This document shows, in pieces, positions 16,588-26,211 of a stretch of DNA of 64,000 bases. The stretch is taken from NCBI RefSeq assembly GCF_030159795.1, contig NZ_BSND01000005.1, forward strand, positions 682,001-746,000, in the 5' to 3' direction. Source of the DNA: Methylophaga thalassica (GTDB lineage Bacteria > Pseudomonadota > Gammaproteobacteria > Nitrosococcales > Methylophagaceae). The notes under the pieces were generated by a model. The model was not told the DNA's origin. It did no database searches and was given only the letters and a program-made list of their open reading frames with translations. Each line of letters starts with the position of its first letter. The stretch's first letter is position 1. The position numbers and the translations under genes are program-made.

Positions 16588-16618
16588 AGGAGTGGCGACT
16601 TCAGCTTCCGCCACTCCT
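16588..16618 (+). promoter_or_regulatory. Stable hairpin just before the xoxF ribosome binding site
   Basis: AGGAGTGGCG (16588-16597) pairs exactly with CGCCACTCCT (16609-16618) around an 11-base loop. It ends about 15 bases before the Shine-Dalgarno AAGGGA (16632-16638) of xoxF. The following bases are TTATCTT, not a T-run, so a 5' stabiliser or translation-control element is more likely than a terminator. Confidence 0.6.
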
Positions 16619-16644
16619 TTATCTTAAGTTTGAAGGGAAAATTT

Positions 16645-18417
16645 ATGAAAAAAACGACAATATCTCTGGCACTGATGTCAGTGGCTCTGCCTATTACAAG
16701 TTATGCAGATGAATTGCTTTCTATGCAAAAAAACCCAAATGAATGGGTAATGTCAGCAGGTAACTACGCCAACCACCGTTATAGTGAATTGACAGATATT
16801 AATAAAGATAACGTCAAAGATCTGAATATGGCCTGGTCATTTTCTACAGGCGTATTAAGAGGTCATGAAGGTAATTCACTTGTTATTGGCGATACCTTAT
16901 ATATTCATACGCCATTTCCAAACATTGTGTATGCATTAGATTTGAACAATGACGGTGCTATCAAATGGAAATACGAACCAAAACAAAACTACGATGATAC
17001 CGTGCCGGTTATGTGCTGTGACGTCATCAATCGTGGTTTAGCTTACGGTGACGGCAAAATCTTCCTTAATCAGGCGGATACCACATTGGTAGCACTTGAT
17101 GCTAAAACGGGTGAAGTCGTTTGGTCTGATAAACGCGATGATCCTAAAGTAGGTGCAACTAACACCGGTGTGGCTCATGTATTTAAAGACAAAATCGTAG
17201 TGGGTATCTCTGGTGGTGAGTTTGGTGTTCGTGGTTATGTTCAGACTTATGATTTAAATGGTAAGTCTTTATATAAAGCCTACAGCACAGGTCCTGATGC
17301 AGAAATGTTAGTGGATCCAGAGAAAACAACTTCAATGCTGAAACCTATCGGTGAAAACTCATCTTTAAAAACATGGCAAGGTGATCAGTGGAAAATTGGT
17401 GGTGGTACCACTTGGGGTTGGTATTCTTATGATCCTGATCTCAATCTGTTCTACTACGGTACGGGTAATCCATCGACATGGAACCCATTACAACGGCCTG
17501 GTGATAATAAATGGACCATGTCATTGTTTGCCCGTGATTTAGATACTGGCATGGCTAAATGGGTTTACCAAATGACGCCACATGATGAGTGGGATTACGA
17601 TGGTGTAAACGAAGTCATTCTGGCCGATCAGAAAGTTAAAGGCAAAATGTACAAAACAGCGGTTCACTTTGACCGTAACGGCTTTGGCTACACCATGGAT
17701 CGTGCATCAGGTGAGTTATTAGTGGCTAACAAATTTGATCCCTCTGTTAACTGGGCAAATAGCGTTAATCTGAAAACAGGTTTACCTGATCGTAATAAAC
17801 AGTACTCACCAGAATATAACGGTGAAGACACAAGCACGACGGGAATTTGCCCGGCAGCACATGGTGCTAAGGACCAACAACCTGCCGCGTATTCACCAAA
17901 AACCGGCTTGTTCTATGTACCTACCAATCATATTTGTATGGATCTGGAACCGTTCCAAGTGGAATATTTAGCCGGTCAACCGTATGTTGGTGCTGAAGTA
18001 AATATGTTCGCCGCTGAAAAAGACAATATGGGTAACTTTATTGCCTGGGATGCTCGCGAAGGTAAAATCGTCTGGTCAGATAAAGAAAGATTCTCTGTAT
18101 GGTCAGGCGCACTGGCGACGGCCGGTGATGTTGTCTTCTACGGTACATTGGAAGGCTACCTAAAAGCAGTAGATGCGCAAACTGGCCGTGAATTATGGCG
18201 CTTCAAAACCCCATCAGGCATTGTAGGTAACGTGAACACTTACAAACATGATGGCAAACAGTACATCGCTGTATTGTCAGGTATTGGTGGCTGGGCAGGT
18301 ATTGGTATGACCAATAACCTGGAAAATGATACTGATGGCTTAGGCGCTGTAGGTGCCTATAAATCTCTATCAAGCTGGACTTCATTAGGCGGCGTTCTGA
18401 GCGTATTCAGCTTATAA
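16645..18417 (+). CDS. xoxF: Lanthanide-dependent PQQ methanol dehydrogenase XoxF
   Basis: Periplasmic quinoprotein that oxidises methanol to formaldehyde or formate using PQQ and a rare-earth ion. The 590-residue length and eight-bladed propeller repeats (WxFxTG, DAxTGxxxW) fit XoxF. Adjacent cysteines C124-C125 form the family's disulfide ring. In [10 protein letters not shown], Asp317 is the catalytic base and Asp319 is the extra lanthanide ligand, which is Ala in the calcium enzyme MxaF. A signal peptide covers residues 1-21. The ATG at 16645 is preferred to a TTG five codons upstream because AAGGGA lies 7 bases before it. xoxG and xoxJ, often adjacent, are absent from this window; the gene is alone between a long leader and a terminator. 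Confidence 0.95.
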   Translation: MKKTTISLALMSVALPITSYADELLSMQKNPNEWVMSAGNYANHRYSELTDINKDNVKDLNMAWSFSTGVLRGHEGNSLVIGDTLYIHTPFPNIVYALDLNNDGAIKWKYEPKQNYDDTVPVMCCDVINRGLAYGDGKIFLNQADTTLVALDAKTGEVVWSDKRDDPKVGATNTGVAHVFKDKIVVGISGGEFGVRGYVQTYDLNGKSLYKAYSTGPDAEMLVDPEKTTSMLKPIGENSSLKTWQGDQWKIGGGTTWGWYSYDPDLNLFYYGTGNPSTWNPLQRPGDNKWTMSLFARDLDTGMAKWVYQMTPHDEWDYDGVNEVILADQKVKGKMYKTAVHFDRNGFGYTMDRASGELLVANKFDPSVNWANSVNLKTGLPDRNKQYSPEYNGEDTSTTGICPAAHGAKDQQPAAYSPKTGLFYVPTNHICMDLEPFQVEYLAGQPYVGAEVNMFAAEKDNMGNFIAWDAREGKIVWSDKERFSVWSGALATAGDVVFYGTLEGYLKAVDAQTGRELWRFKTPSGIVGNVNTYKHDGKQYIAVLSGIGGWAGIGMTNNLENDTDGLGAVGAYKSLSSWTSLGGVLSVFSL

Positions 18418-18455
18418 AATGCCAGCGTAGTAATACAAAGCTCGACACAGTGCAA

Positions 18456-18492
18456 AAAACTCCGGTGATAGAAATATCATCGGAGTTTTTTT
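18456..18492 (+). terminator. Rho-independent terminator of xoxF
   Basis: AAAACTCCGGTGATA (18456-18470) pairs with TATCATCGGAGTTTT around the GAAA loop (one G-T pair), running into a T-run. It lies 39 bases after the xoxF stop. Confidence 0.88.
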
Positions 18493-18934
18493 ATGTGTAT
18501 CTGTTTATTTTATCTTCGTGCCAAATAAAGATTCTGTTACCGCTCTATTCACTCTCTAATCCCTTTTTAAGTTCATTTTCTTAAGGCAAAAAAAAGCCCT
18601 CATCAGAAAACTGAAAGGGCGAAGGGAAAACCAATGAAAGCCGTAAAGCTGGTATCAATAATAGAGAAATAAAGGCTCTCTCAACATAGGAAAAACTCCC
18701 TTTATCTCTCAGTAAACTCATTTTAAGGCTTTCAGACAACCGTTCTTATCCTATCCAAGCCCGAACCTTCCCACTCATTTATCGACAACAGCAGAATTAT
18801 CCACTCACGCAACAAGAACCTCTTTTTGAATATACAAAAACAACAAAGATAAAGAGGAAAATGATTGCCATAGTATCTATATTAAAATGCAATATTTAAG
18901 ACAAGCATGCTGAAGCTTCTCACGTCAGATAAAA
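18493..18934. other. Gene-poor region between xoxF terminator and the lipoprotein terminator
   Basis: No open frame of credible length on either strand. The only structure I see is the nested inverted repeat at 18635-18734, listed separately. Confidence 0.5.
18635..18734. ncRNA. Possible structured RNA or nested inverted repeat
   Basis: An outer arm TGAAAGCC (18635-18642) pairs exactly with GGCTTTCA (18727-18734). Inside it GAGAAATAAAGG (18664-18675) pairs with CCTTTATCTCTC (18699-18710) at 11 of 12 positions. Together they give a two-stage hairpin of about 100 bases. Strand, promoter and function are unknown; chance structure in AT-rich DNA is possible. Confidence 0.3.
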
Positions 18935-18960
18935 AAAAGGCCCTGCAAGCAGGGCCTTTT
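18935..18960 (-). terminator. Terminator of the OmpA-family lipoprotein
   Basis: GGCCCTGC (18939-18946) pairs with GCAGGGCC (18949-18956). The eight As at 18931-18938 read as a T-run on the - strand, the direction of the lipoprotein gene that ends at 18986. Confidence 0.88.
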
Positions 18961-18985
18961 CTACATCAATTGATGCTGTCTTGTT

Positions 18986-19822
18986 TTATTCGTTTACAAC
19001 GAAGTCAACACGACGGTTTTTCGCTCTTCCAGCTTCTGTATCGTTGGTGGCAACTGGGAATTTTTCGCCCATACCGACTGGAATCAGGTAGCTACCGTTA
19101 ATACCACGTGAAGTCAGGTAATCAACAACAGACTGTGCACGTTCTTGTGACAGTTTTTGGTTGTAAGCTTCACTACCGATGCTATCAGTGTGGCCTTCAA
19201 CACGGACTTCAACAACACTGTCAGTATCTTTCAGAACAGCTACCGCTTCTTCAAGAATTTGTTTCGCATCATCAGTCAAAGTTGCTTTATCAAATGCGAA
19301 GTTAACACCTTCTAAAGACAATACTTTTTCACCTGCTAATGGGCAACCATCTTGGTCAACGATAACGCCTTTCGGTGTGTTAGGGCACAGATCTTTATAA
19401 TCAGGCACTGCATCACCATCAGAGTCTAACGCACAACCTACACGGTCAACAGTGACACCAGGAGGAGTTTGTTGGCACATATCAATACCGTCATAAACAC
19501 CGTCTTTATCAGTGTCATATGCGCAGCCATTTTGGTCGACTAAAGCACCTGGAGGTGGTTCTACAGCACAGACAGGTTTTTCAACAGCTGCCACTTCTTG
19601 TTCTTCATCACCGTTCGGGCAGAGTAATAGCGCTAACATTGAACCGACAACTGCGCCACCAGCAGAAGCATCAGAGTCACCAACAGCAGCACCAGCAGCA
19701 CCACCAGCTAAAGCACCACCAACTGCACACATAATGTTTTGGTTAGTTGTTTTCGGGTTACCCGCACAACCAGCCAGCAATGCTATTGCAAAAGCTGCTG
19801 ACAGGAGTTTTGTTAATTTCAT
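18986..19822 (-). CDS. OmpA-family outer membrane lipoprotein with thrombospondin type 3 repeats
   Basis: Probable outer-membrane lipoprotein that binds peptidoglycan. The start at 19822 (MKLTKLL) gives a lipoprotein signal with lipobox LAGC, Cys20; a longer frame upstream lacks a good start. Next come a glycine/alanine-rich segment (about 35-75), Asp-rich TSP3-like calcium-binding repeats (DTDKDGVYDGIDMC, DSDGDAVPDYKDLC; about 100-165), and a C-terminal OmpA domain (about 175-278) with EGHTDSIGSEAYNQKLSQ and RAKNRRVDF. The 278 residues form one chain without a beta-barrel. It resembles Pal or OprF-like C-terminal proteins but is not Pal by context, as no tol genes are near. Confidence 0.9.
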   Translation of the reverse strand: MKLTKLLSAAFAIALLAGCAGNPKTTNQNIMCAVGGALAGGAAGAAVGDSDASAGGAVVGSMLALLLCPNGDEEQEVAAVEKPVCAVEPPPGALVDQNGCAYDTDKDGVYDGIDMCQQTPPGVTVDRVGCALDSDGDAVPDYKDLCPNTPKGVIVDQDGCPLAGEKVLSLEGVNFAFDKATLTDDAKQILEEAVAVLKDTDSVVEVRVEGHTDSIGSEAYNQKLSQERAQSVVDYLTSRGINGSYLIPVGMGEKFPVATNDTEAGRAKNRRVDFVVNE

Positions 19823-19981
19823 ATTGCCTTCCTTTTCCGTAGAAAAATAAACGAACACGTCTTAAAATTGATTTGCTCAATACCGAGTGTGGTACTTTCG
19901 CTACATATTAAACCAGTATTTGCCTGACGTCTAATAGATCTTATAAGTCATAGGGTGAACTCTGTGTCAAAAAAACAACAA

Positions 19982-21124
19982 TCACATACGCCCTATCACA
20001 TCTTCGGGTTCAGCTTGTAATGACAAACTGGAAACTGAACTATCTTTGGCTAATTCGCCGGACTCCATGCCTAGCTTGATCATTAAGCGTACTTCATTGG
20101 CTGAATCGGCATTACGTAAAGCTTCTTCGTAGCTAATATCACCTGCTTTATATAAATCATAGACAGCTTGATCGAACGTCTGCATCCCAAGCTCTTTAGA
20201 ACGTTTCATTACTTCTTTGATTTCATAAATCTTGCCTTTCTCAATCAAATCAGCAATCAGCGGCGTATTAAGAAGTACTTCAACCGCAACAGCCCTGCCC
20301 GAGCCATCCTTTTTAGGAATGAGTCTCTGAGCAATAACCGCTTTAAGATTTAATGAAAGATCCAAAAATAATTGTTGATGACGCTCTTCAGGGAAAAAGT
20401 TGATAATCCTATCCATTGCCTGATTCGCATTATTAGCGTGTAAGGTGGATAAACAAAGATGGCCGGTTTCTGCAAAGGCCACACCGTAATCCATGGTCTC
20501 ACGTGTACGTATCTCACCAATCATGATGACATCCGGCGCCTGACGCAGTGAATTGCGTAAAGCCACTTCATACGAATCAGTATCAATCCCCACTTCCCTT
20601 TGTGTCACCACACATCCGGCATGCTTATGATCAAACTCAATAGGATCTTCAATCGTCAGAATGTGGCCTGTACTGTTTTGATTGCGATAACCGATCATCG
20701 CCGCCAATGTGGTTGACTTACCACTGCCTGTCGCCCCGACAAATATCACTAAGCCACGTTTTGTCATCGATAATTCTTTGATGACCTGAGGCACATGAAT
20801 TTCTTCAATGGTAGGAATTTCATCTTTGATACGGCGCATGACCATAGCAATTTTATTTCGCTGGTAAAGCGCGCTGATACGAAAGCGACCTGCACCTTTA
20901 GTCTCCAGTGCATAATTACACTCTTTTTCACGTTCAAATGTTTTTTTCTGAGCATCTGACATCGTGCTCAGTACTAAATCTCTGGCCTCATCATCCTGCA
21001 GTGCTTCCTGAGAGAGCGTTGCCATTCGGCCATTCACTTTCAAGGTAACCGGGCGGCCAGCGGTAATAAATACATCTGAGGCATCATGTTTCACAGCGGC
21101 TTTTAGTATCGTGACAATTTCCAT
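19982..21124 (-). CDS. pilU: Type IV pilus retraction ATPase PilU
   Basis: Cytoplasmic hexameric ATPase that assists pilus retraction. The 380-residue protein has Walker A VGATGSGKST, the Asp box, Walker B and the His box (GHLCLSTLHANN) of the secretion ATPase superfamily. It differs from the neighbouring PilT in a longer C-terminal tail, as PilU does. It follows pilT by 11 bases on the same strand, the usual pilT-pilU arrangement. Confidence 0.93.
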   Translation of the reverse strand: MEIVTILKAAVKHDASDVFITAGRPVTLKVNGRMATLSQEALQDDEARDLVLSTMSDAQKKTFEREKECNYALETKGAGRFRISALYQRNKIAMVMRRIKDEIPTIEEIHVPQVIKELSMTKRGLVIFVGATGSGKSTTLAAMIGYRNQNSTGHILTIEDPIEFDHKHAGCVVTQREVGIDTDSYEVALRNSLRQAPDVIMIGEIRTRETMDYGVAFAETGHLCLSTLHANNANQAMDRIINFFPEERHQQLFLDLSLNLKAVIAQRLIPKKDGSGRAVAVEVLLNTPLIADLIEKGKIYEIKEVMKRSKELGMQTFDQAVYDLYKAGDISYEEALRNADSANEVRLMIKLGMESGELAKDSSVSSLSLQAEPEDVIGRM

Positions 21125-21135
21125 ATCACACTCCT

Positions 21136-22176
21136 CTAACGGAATAAGTCTTTATTAACAGCACGTGGTAATGCCTCTTGTTTGGTGACCTTTTGTCGTC
21201 TGACTAAATCCTGCAAACACTGATCTAAGGTTTGCATTCCAATAGCGCCGCCCGTCTGAATAGCCGAGTACATCTGCGGTACTTTGTCTTCTCGAATCAG
21301 GTTTCTGATAGCCGGAGTACCAATCATAATTTCATGTGCAGCGATGCGTCCGCCTCCCACTTTCTTCATCAATGTCTGGGAAATAACGGCACGCAATGAT
21401 TCTGACAACATGGAGCGCACCATGTCTTTTTCCGCAGCAGGGAAAACATCAATAATCCGGTCAATAGTTTTGGCTGCCGAAGATGTATGTAAGGTACCAA
21501 ACACCAAATGCCCGGTTTCTGCGGCTGTCAGCGCCAGTCTGATTGTCTCCAGATCACGTAACTCACCGACCAGGATAATATCCGGATCTTCACGCAGCGC
21601 ACTTCGAAGTGCTTCACTAAAGCCATGTGTATCACGATGCACTTCACGCTGATTAATCAAACATTTTTTACTTTGATGCACAAATTCGATTGGGTCTTCA
21701 ATCGTCAGAATATGTTCATTATCTTTTTCATTTCGATAATTAATCATGCCGGCCAACGTAGTGGACTTACCTGAACCTGTAGGCCCGGTGACCAACACAA
21801 TACCGCGATGATTATCCGCGATGGTTTTAAAAATATCGGGAGCGCCCAGTTCTTCCAGACTGAGTACTTTTGATGGAATCGTTCTGAAAACGGCAGCAGC
21901 ACCACGGTTCTGATTAAACGCATTAACACGAAAACGCGCCAGCCCCGGCACTTCAAATGAAAAATCAGCCTCAAGGAACTCTTCAAAATCCTTACGCTGT
22001 TTATCATTCATAATGTCATAAATCATCGCGTGGACATCTTTATGTTCCATCGCCGGCAGATTAATGCGCTTGATATCACCATCCACACGAATCATTGGCG
22101 GCTCACCTGACGAAACATGTAAATCCGAAGCATTGTTTTTTGCGCTGAACGCAAGCAATTCAGTAATATCCATCAA
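21136..22176 (-). CDS. pilT: Type IV pilus retraction ATPase PilT
   Basis: Motor that depolymerises type IV pili for twitching motility. The 346-residue protein starts MMDITELLAFSAKNNASDLH, close to the canonical PilT N-terminus. It shows Walker A TGPTGSGKST, Asp box EDPIEFVH, Walker B IILVGELRD, His box GHLVFGTLHTSSA and the C-terminal AIRNLIRE motif characteristic of PilT. It is divergent from yggS, a gene order known in pseudomonads. Confidence 0.96.
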   Translation of the reverse strand: MMDITELLAFSAKNNASDLHVSSGEPPMIRVDGDIKRINLPAMEHKDVHAMIYDIMNDKQRKDFEEFLEADFSFEVPGLARFRVNAFNQNRGAAAVFRTIPSKVLSLEELGAPDIFKTIADNHRGIVLVTGPTGSGKSTTLAGMINYRNEKDNEHILTIEDPIEFVHQSKKCLINQREVHRDTHGFSEALRSALREDPDIILVGELRDLETIRLALTAAETGHLVFGTLHTSSAAKTIDRIIDVFPAAEKDMVRSMLSESLRAVISQTLMKKVGGGRIAAHEIMIGTPAIRNLIREDKVPQMYSAIQTGGAIGMQTLDQCLQDLVRRQKVTKQEALPRAVNKDLFR

Positions 22177-22263
22177 CGATTCCTATGCGGTTTGGTGTAG
22201 TCTAGTTAATTCAAAATTTAAGCAATGAGTATAAAGGTATCGCGCCCTTATGAGGCTTGCAAC

Positions 22264-22953
22264 ATGACAGATGTAAAAAAACGTTTCCAACAAATTCATC
22301 ACGAAATAAGCACATCGGTATCAGCGGCAAAACGTGATCCACAATCGGTGCAGTTACTGGCTGTTAGCAAAACATGGCCAGCCGATGCCCTGCGTGAAGT
22401 AGCCGCATTAGGCCAACGCCAGTTTGGTGAAAATTACCTGCAGGAAGCCTTAGATAAAATTGACGCTTTAGCCGATCTTGATTTGGAGTGGCATTTCATT
22501 GGTCCTATCCAATCAAATAAAACCCGAGATATCGCCGGGCATTTTGACTGGGTTCAGAGTGTCGACAGAGAAAAAATTGCCCGTCGTTTAAATGAGCACA
22601 GACCTGACTCACTGGCACCACTCAATGTCTGCATACAAATCAACATTGACGAAGAAGAGACCAAGTCCGGTACCAGCCCAGAAAAGTTACTGACATTAGC
22701 TGACTACATTGCAACACTCGATAAGCTCAATCTAAGAGGACTGATGGTGATTCCCTCGCTCAAAAACTCCGTCGCCGATGAAAAAGACAGCTTCTCACGT
22801 GCTTACGAACTTTTTCAGCAATTACGTCATAAATACCCGCAGGTAGATACCTTATCTATGGGAATGACAGCAGACATGTCTACAGCCATCGCTTGCGGCA
22901 GTACAATGGTACGTATTGGTACAGCATTATTTGGACAACGTGAGAAACGTTAG
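22264..22953 (+). CDS. yggS: YggS family PLP homeostasis protein
   Basis: PLP-binding protein (COG0325) with a TIM-barrel fold that controls vitamin B6 and amino acid balance; no catalytic reaction is established. In LLAVSKTWPA, Lys36 is the expected PLP lysine, and GENYLQEA, WHFIGPIQSNK and LSMGMTADM are conserved. The ATG at 22264, 8 bases after GAGG, is preferred over one at 22225 without a good site; length is then 229 residues. proC and yggT follow, as in many gammaproteobacteria. Confidence 0.93.
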   Translation: MTDVKKRFQQIHHEISTSVSAAKRDPQSVQLLAVSKTWPADALREVAALGQRQFGENYLQEALDKIDALADLDLEWHFIGPIQSNKTRDIAGHFDWVQSVDREKIARRLNEHRPDSLAPLNVCIQINIDEEETKSGTSPEKLLTLADYIATLDKLNLRGLMVIPSLKNSVADEKDSFSRAYELFQQLRHKYPQVDTLSMGMTADMSTAIACGSTMVRIGTALFGQREKR

Positions 22954-23000
22954 CTCCTCAATGCGACAGACTCAGACGATAATAGATACAAGGTGAACAA

Positions 23001-23834
23001 ATGAAACAATGCACGATCGCATTTATTGGTGGCGGCAATATGGCGCGTAGCCTGATTGGTGGCCTGATAAGCAACCAGTTTACTGCAGAAAACATTCACG
23101 TTTCGGATGCGAATACCGAAGCTTTGGATAATTTAGCCTCACGCTACAATGTAAAAACCTTTACTGATAATCTCGCCGCAATTGCCGATGCAGATGTCAT
23201 CATCCTGGCTGTGAAACCGCAACAGCTGCAATCGGTTATTCGTCAAATAGCACCCGCATGGCAGCAGGATAAATTACTCATCTCCATCGCTGCTGGAATC
23301 AGGTTAAATGACATTTCTCGCTGGTTAGACTTTGAAGGTGCTGCTATCGTCAGAGCTATGCCAAATACACCCTCGCTGGTTCAGGCAGGCGCTACCGCAC
23401 TCTGTGCCAATGACTATGTGACATCTGCACAACATGAGCTGGCTGAATCCATGCTTAGAGCTGTTGGTCTGGCATTATGGATTAGTGATGAAAAACAGAT
23501 GGATGCCGTAACCGCCTTATCTGGCAGCGGACCAGCCTATTTCTTCCTGGTACTTGAAGCCCTGCAAACAGCAGGAATGGAGTTAGGTCTTCCAGAAGAA
23601 ACTGCCAGATTATTAGCACTGGAAACCAGTTTCGGTGCTGCTAAAATGGCACTGGAAAGTGATGAATCGGCCTGCGTGCTTCGTCAGCGAGTCACCTCAC
23701 CAGGTGGCACAACAGAACGTGCCCTAGATGTGTTTGAACAAGGTGATTTACGAGGCTTGTTTAAACAAGCACTCACAGCGGCAGCGCAGCGGGCTGATGA
23801 ACTGGCTGAACAATTAGGACAAGACTATGACTAG
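23001..23834 (+). CDS. proC: Pyrroline-5-carboxylate reductase
   Basis: Last step of proline synthesis: reduces pyrroline-5-carboxylate with NAD(P)H. The 277-residue protein has the N-terminal Rossmann motif FIGGGNMARSLIGG (9-22), VKPQQ near residue 72, MPNTPSLV, and the C-terminal signature ALSGSGPAYFFLVLEAL and VTSPGGTTERAL. It overlaps the start of yggT by 8 bases. Confidence 0.96.
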   Translation: MKQCTIAFIGGGNMARSLIGGLISNQFTAENIHVSDANTEALDNLASRYNVKTFTDNLAAIADADVIILAVKPQQLQSVIRQIAPAWQQDKLLISIAAGIRLNDISRWLDFEGAAIVRAMPNTPSLVQAGATALCANDYVTSAQHELAESMLRAVGLALWISDEKQMDAVTALSGSGPAYFFLVLEALQTAGMELGLPEETARLLALETSFGAAKMALESDESACVLRQRVTSPGGTTERALDVFEQGDLRGLFKQALTAAAQRADELAEQLGQDYD

Positions 23835-24396
23835 TAGTTATATCAGTAATCCGCTTATTTTTCTTATCGATACCCTCATCTATTTATACATGGTTGTTGT
23901 TGCGCTGCGCTTGATTATGCAGTGGGCCCACTGGGAGTATCACAATCCTATGGTGCAGTTTATTATCAAACTCACCCAGGTACCGGTGAAGTTTCTTCGC
24001 CGTTTTATTCCTGCCGCAGGTCGTTGGGATACGGCCACTCTGGTATTACTGATTGTTGTAGCACTGATAAAAATCATTGCCGTTGGCATGCTCGCTGGCG
24101 TATTACCCAAAGGTCTTTTCTGGCTGACAATACTCTTTGCAGAACTATTTCAGCTGTTTATCAATATTTTCACCGTCAGCATTATTATCGAAGTGATATT
24201 AAGTTGGGTCACGCCCGCAGGAAGTTATAATCCAGTGGCGCCCTTAGTCGGTAAGATGAATGCTCCCTTACTTCGTCCAGTTAGAAGAACCATTCCGCCT
24301 GTTGCAGGTGTAGACTTATCTCCACTGTTTGTATTACTGGGATTACAAGTTTTATCGATGTTAGTCATGCCGCTATTAGCAGGTCGCTATATATGA
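23827..24396 (+). CDS. yggT: YggT family integral membrane protein
   Basis: Small membrane protein of the YggT family, role unsettled (osmotic and membrane functions have been proposed). The 189 residues make two tandem YggT modules, each with hydrophobic spans (about residues 10-32 and 78-100; 103-130 and 160-182) and an arginine-proline rich motif (VPVKFLRRFIP; APLLRPVRRTIPP). It overlaps proC by 8 bases and so is probably coupled to it. Confidence 0.9.
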   Translation: MTSSYISNPLIFLIDTLIYLYMVVVALRLIMQWAHWEYHNPMVQFIIKLTQVPVKFLRRFIPAAGRWDTATLVLLIVVALIKIIAVGMLAGVLPKGLFWLTILFAELFQLFINIFTVSIIIEVILSWVTPAGSYNPVAPLVGKMNAPLLRPVRRTIPPVAGVDLSPLFVLLGLQVLSMLVMPLLAGRYI

Positions 24397-24460
24397 TCCA
24401 GATTGCGCTGCCACGGCAGTCTGATTAGACTTAACGCTTTTTTACGGGAATCAACCATAT

Positions 24461-25609
24461 ATGCCGGAATCTATACCAGCTGACTCTGTTGGTCTGGTGA
24501 AACCATCGACAATTCATATCGATACGCCACTTCAGCTTGACTGTGGTAAGACACTACCAAGTTATGACTTAGTCTATGAAACCTATGGCTCATTGAATGA
24601 GAATGGCAGCAATGCTGTATTGATTTGTCACGCCCTTTCAGGTGATCACCACGCCGCCGGTTTCCATACGATGGAAGATCGCAAACCCGGTTGGTGGGAT
24701 ACGGCTATCGGTCCCGGCAAGGCGATTGATACCAACCATTTTTATGTGGTGTGTCTGAATAATCTGGGTGGTTGTAAAGGCTCCACCGGTCCAAACACGA
24801 TTAATCCTGAAACGGGCGAGTTATATGGCCCTGACTTTCCTATCGTTACCGTCCCTGACTGGGTTCGAAGTCAGGCGATGCTTGCTGATCGACTAGGCAT
24901 TCAGCAATGGGCAGCCGTCATTGGTGGCAGCCTCGGTGGCATGCAAGCTTTACAGTGGTCAATCAGCCTGCCCGAGCGTGTTCGGCATGCTATCGTCATT
25001 GCCGCCGCCCCTAAACTATCAGCACAAAATATTGCCTTTAATGAAGTCGCCAGAACCGCAATAAAATCTGATCCTGATTTCCACGATGGTTATTACATAA
25101 AACATAATACCTTGCCACGTCAGGGACTTGGACTCGCACGTATGCTGGGGCATATCACCTATCTTTCAGATGAAGCAATGGGTGAAAAATTTGGCCGTGA
25201 ATTACGTAATGGTGCTATTCAATATGGCTATGATGTTGAGTTTCAAATCGAAAGTTATTTACGTTACCAAAGCACCAGCTTCGTTGAACGCTTTGACGCC
25301 AATACCTATTTATTAATGACTAAAGCACTGGATTATTTTGATCCTGCCCAGGCGTTTAACGATGATCTTGTCGCTACCGTTGCGAATATTCAGGCTAAGT
25401 CGCTTATCATCTCATTTACCAGTGACTGGCGCTTCTCACCTGAACGCTCAAAAGAAATCGTCAACGCCATGCTGGCTGCCGGTAAATCCGTCTGTTATGC
25501 CGAAATTGAAGCTCACCAGGGCCATGATGCGTTTTTAATGCCCATACCTCGCTATTTGGAAATCTTTGGCACCTATATGCAACAAATTGCTGCGGAAGGA
25601 GTGAAATAA
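24461..25609 (+). CDS. metX: Homoserine O-acyltransferase MetX
   Basis: Activates homoserine for methionine synthesis by acylation. The 382-residue alpha/beta hydrolase has nucleophile Ser157 in GGSLGGMQ, the Asp in TSDWRFSPE and the His in HQGHDAFL as the catalytic triad. The substrate acyl group (acetyl or succinyl) cannot be fixed from the fold; gammaproteobacterial MetX paired with MetW is often succinyl-specific. Its stop overlaps the metW start (TAATG). Confidence 0.93.
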   Translation: MPESIPADSVGLVKPSTIHIDTPLQLDCGKTLPSYDLVYETYGSLNENGSNAVLICHALSGDHHAAGFHTMEDRKPGWWDTAIGPGKAIDTNHFYVVCLNNLGGCKGSTGPNTINPETGELYGPDFPIVTVPDWVRSQAMLADRLGIQQWAAVIGGSLGGMQALQWSISLPERVRHAIVIAAAPKLSAQNIAFNEVARTAIKSDPDFHDGYYIKHNTLPRQGLGLARMLGHITYLSDEAMGEKFGRELRNGAIQYGYDVEFQIESYLRYQSTSFVERFDANTYLLMTKALDYFDPAQAFNDDLVATVANIQAKSLIISFTSDWRFSPERSKEIVNAMLAAGKSVCYAEIEAHQGHDAFLMPIPRYLEIFGTYMQQIAAEGVK

Positions 25610-26211
25610 TGGCCTTACGTGTCGATCAGCAAATCATCAGTGACTGGATTCCTGATGGCGCCAAAGTGCTGGATTTAGGTTGTGGTAACGGTAGCCTGCT
25701 TAAACATCTGCAACAAAGAAACATCACAGGCTATGGCTTAGAAATTGATAATAGTAAATTTGCTGAATGTATCGAAGCTGGGATCAATGTTATCCAGGCA
25801 GATCTGGATGAAGGTTTAGCGCAATTTGCCGATCAGAGTTTTGACTTTGTTATCTTGTCACAAACCTTACAAGCGATTCAGCGCCCTGACTTTTTATTGC
25901 AGGAAATCGTTCGTGTTGGCAAAAATGGCATTATCGGTTTCCCTAACTTTGGTCACTGGCAATGCCGTGTGCAACTAGCACTAGGTGGAAAGATGCCGGT
26001 CTCCAAAACACTTCCGAATGCTTGGTTTGAAACACCAAATATTCACTTATGCACAATCCAAGATTTTGAGAACCTTTGTGCTGATCATCAACTCAAGGTT
26101 CATAACAGAAGCATTGTTAACCACAACAATAAAGACAGCTTAGGAATACGATGTCTGCCTAACTTATTTGGTCAGGTCGCGATTTACCGAGTTCAAAAAC
26201 AACATGATTAA
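25609..26211 (+). CDS. metW: Methionine biosynthesis protein MetW
   Basis: SAM-dependent methyltransferase-like partner of MetX. The 200-residue protein has the SAM motif [12 protein letters not shown] near residue 20, and a GFPNFGHW sequence conserved in MetW. In other bacteria MetW binds and is needed for full MetX activity. It overlaps metX by one base and pyrE by 8, so the three genes are coupled. Confidence 0.92.
   Translation: MALRVDQQIISDWIPDGAKVLDLGCGNGSLLKHLQQRNITGYGLEIDNSKFAECIEAGINVIQADLDEGLAQFADQSFDFVILSQTLQAIQRPDFLLQEIVRVGKNGIIGFPNFGHWQCRVQLALGGKMPVSKTLPNAWFETPNIHLCTIQDFENLCADHQLKVHNRSIVNHNNKDSLGIRCLPNLFGQVAIYRVQKQHD

Larger units (their letters stand above)
16144..16644 (+). 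promoter_or_regulatory. Long upstream/leader region of xoxF
   Basis: About 500 bases without a gene. The proximal third holds two structured elements listed separately: a near-palindrome at 16508-16535 and a strong hairpin at 16588-16618. The sequence GTTTGGTA occurs at 16527-16534 and again at 16579-16586, 52 bases apart. The rest (16144-16500) is AT-rich and I see nothing specific in it. Confidence 0.55.

Noticed and set aside
16588-16618. Terminator before xoxF
   Set aside because: The hairpin is strong, but no T-run follows and it sits just before the ribosome binding site of xoxF.
19512-19850. 112-residue Ser/Ala/Pro-rich open frame on the + strand
   Set aside because: Antisense to the glycine/alanine-rich part of the lipoprotein; its composition is the mirror of that gene.
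24397-24460. SAM or other riboswitch before metX
   Set aside because: Only 64 bases separate yggT and metX, too short for a known class, and no matching motif is seen.
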